From JBGVSA01 sp047605765 (GTDB lineage Bacteria; Pseudomonadota; Gammaproteobacteria; Burkholderiales; Rhodocyclaceae), in contig JASGFB010000001.1 in the NCBI GenBank assembly GCA_047605765.1, positions 41,366-105,365 of the forward strand: a stretch of DNA of 64,000 bases, given 5' to 3'. Numbering within the stretch: position 1 is the stretch's first letter; the number at the start of each line of letters is the position of its first letter. The notes under the pieces are model-generated. The model saw only the letters and a list, made by a program, of their open reading frames with translations. It ran no database searches and was not told where the DNA came from. Below are positions 62,755 through 64,000 of the stretch, one piece after another. The translations under genes were made by a program, and so were the position numbers.

Positions 62755-64000
62755 TCAGCAGGCGGCACAGGCGCCATCGGCGCGCGGGTCGGTGGCCCCT
62801 TCGATCAGCCCGCCCGGATGCACCGACACGGCTCCGGCGTGACCCATCATGTCGTCGTAGTCGGCCACGCATTCAACGTCGTGTCCGGCACGACGCAGGG
62901 CGTCGACGAGGACGCCATCGAAGCGCGCTTCGAGCTTGAGATTGGTCGACGTGGCGCCCCAGGTGCGACCCAGCAGCCAACGCGGTGCCGACACCGCGGC
63001 CTGGATGTCCTGCCCGAACAGCGCATGCCGACTGAATACGGCGGCCTGAGTCTGCGGCTGCCCTTCGCCCCCCATGGTGCCGTAGGCGATGACACGCCCG
63101 TCACGCAGGCGCGCCAGCGCCGGATTGAGCGTATGGAACGGCAGGCGTCCGGGCGCCAGCATATTGGGGCCCGCCTCCAGCGTGAAGGAGGCGCCGCGGT
63201 TCTGCCATTGCACACCCGACTGCGGCAGCACCAGCCCGCTGCCGAACTCCCAGTACACGCTCTGGATATAGCTGACCACGCGACCACTGGCGTCCGCCGC
63301 ACCCAACCACACGGTATCGCCGGGCTTGGCCACATGCGGCCACGGCGCGGCGCGCGCCGGATCGATACATGCCGCCTCGGCTTGCAGCGCTTCAGGCGTC
63401 AGCCACTGCGCCGGCACGGCGCGCATGGTGGCCGGATCGCCCACGTGGGCATTGCGCCAGATGAACGCGCGCTTGGTCGCTTCCACCAGACCGTGCACGT
63501 GAGCAAAGCTGTCTGCCCGATCCACCCCCAGGCGATCGAAGATGCCGAGTATCTGCAAGGACGACACGCCCTGCGTCGGCGGAGGATGGTTAAAGACCTG
63601 CCCGACCGACAACTGCACCGACAGCGCGTCCACCACCGCTGCACGATAGGCGGCCAGATCGGTCAGCCGCAGCGGGCTGCCCGCCACGGCGAGGTCATGC
63701 GCCAGGCTACGGGCCACGTCGCCGCGATAGAAGTCATCCAACCCGGCTGCAGCCAGTTGCGCCAGCGTGGCGGCCAGCCGCGGCTGGTACTGGAGCTGCC
63801 CGACAGTGGGCAGGCCGGCGGCAGCGAAGGTGTCGGCAAAGCCGGGGATGTGCGCCAGTTCCTGCCACTTGCCATGCGTGAGGTCGACTTGCGAGCGCGT
63901 CACCGGCACGCCACCCCGCGCATGCGCGATGGCGTCTTCGAGCAGACGCGTTAAGGGCAGCGGCGCGCCCCACGGGCGCGCGTGTTCGAGGGCCGCCTGC
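62755..64000 (-). CDS. Gamma-glutamyltransferase family protein, 5'-truncated by the window edge
   Basis: About 415 C-terminal residues are visible; the frame runs off the right edge. It contains SYIQSVYWEFGSGLVLP and GGEGQPQTQAAVFSRH, as in gamma-glutamyltransferases (Ntn hydrolases). The residue aligned with the autocatalytic Thr lies in GDTVWLGAADASG (codon 63313-63315). The usual TTHxS pattern is replaced by TVW, as in a divergent branch of the family. Probably cleaves gamma-glutamyl bonds, but autoprocessing is unproven. The C-terminus ends in a CAAC tail. Confidence 0.85.
   Translation of the reverse strand, partial: QAALEHARPWGAPLPLTRLLEDAIAHARGGVPVTRSQVDLTHGKWQELAHIPGFADTFAAAGLPTVGQLQYQPRLAATLAQLAAAGLDDFYRGDVARSLAHDLAVAGSPLRLTDLAAYRAAVVDALSVQLSVGQVFNHPPPTQGVSSLQILGIFDRLGVDRADSFAHVHGLVEATKRAFIWRNAHVGDPATMRAVPAQWLTPEALQAEAACIDPARAAPWPHVAKPGDTVWLGAADASGRVVSYIQSVYWEFGSGLVLPQSGVQWQNRGASFTLEAGPNMLAPGRLPFHTLNPALARLRDGRVIAYGTMGGEGQPQTQAAVFSRHALFGQDIQAAVSAPRWLLGRTWGATSTNLKLEARFDGVLVDALRRAGHDVECVADYDDMMGHAGAVSVHPGGLIEGATDPRADGACAAC

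Overview
The window is a high-GC stretch of ordinary chromosome from a betaproteobacterium, most likely Burkholderiales and Alcaligenaceae-like. The support is a Bug/TctC solute-binding protein with TctA/TctB, the rpoN-hpf-ptsN-hprK cluster, an rsmB-DUF4390-NtrY/NtrX cluster, DUF2782, DUF1840, a pteridine-reductase-like SDR, a PEP-CTERM tail and a HrcA/CIRCE plus sigma-32 signature before groES. I see no prophage, insertion sequence, integrase, CRISPR array, tRNA or rRNA gene. Genes are closely packed, with many ATGA or TGATG overlaps.

Layout. 1-5000: the tail of a PEP-CTERM protein, mgtE, mtgA and a groES-groEL operon with CIRCE and a sigma-32-like promoter. 5000-11400: a minus-strand operon lacI - two Gfo/Idh/MocA oxidoreductases - Bug - tctB - tctA, apparently for import and oxidation of an unidentified carboxylated or sugar-derived substrate, with twin LacI-type operators before the first gene. 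11800-17650: a ChaA-type antiporter, a ferritin-like diiron protein, two small related proteins, oxyR and a divergent Do-family protease. 17800-23000: a large glycine-rich DUF11/SdrD-B-like secreted protein and a second LacI regulator.

23400-37700: housekeeping genes including a DUF2782 protein, rdgB, an aldo/keto reductase, polA, a LOG-family protein, a CBS protein, an FAH-family enzyme, a LON-domain protein, a MidA-like methyltransferase, pyrE, an exonuclease III, a DMT exporter, a GDT1/UPF0016 manganese exporter preceded by what looks like a yybP-ykoY manganese riboswitch, AlaX and an SRPBCC protein. 37700-42100: an RND pump and its adaptor. 42300-48200: recA-recX-lptB-rpoN-hpf-ptsN-hprK on the plus strand, joining DNA repair, LPS export, sigma-54 and the nitrogen PTS. 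48200-56400: on the minus strand an FHA protein, ttcA, and aroE-rsmB-DUF4390-NtrY-like-NtrX-like. The NtrX-like regulator has lost the ATPase motifs needed to activate sigma-54.

56500-64000: bdhA-like SDR, yggX, a periplasmic binding-like protein, an orphan OmpR-type regulator, an MBL hydrolase, a pteridine-reductase-like SDR, DUF1840, a proline-rich lipoprotein, a LysE-family exporter and a gamma-glutamyltransferase cut by the window end.

I found no convincing new multi-gene system. The observations most worth checking are the riboswitch, the degenerate NtrX-like regulator, the lacI/tct/oxidoreductase operon, the orphan LacI palindrome, the small-protein pair, and a CpxR-like direct repeat before the Do protease. 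Start codons were chosen by ribosome binding site, signal peptide and family length; several are GTG or TTG.
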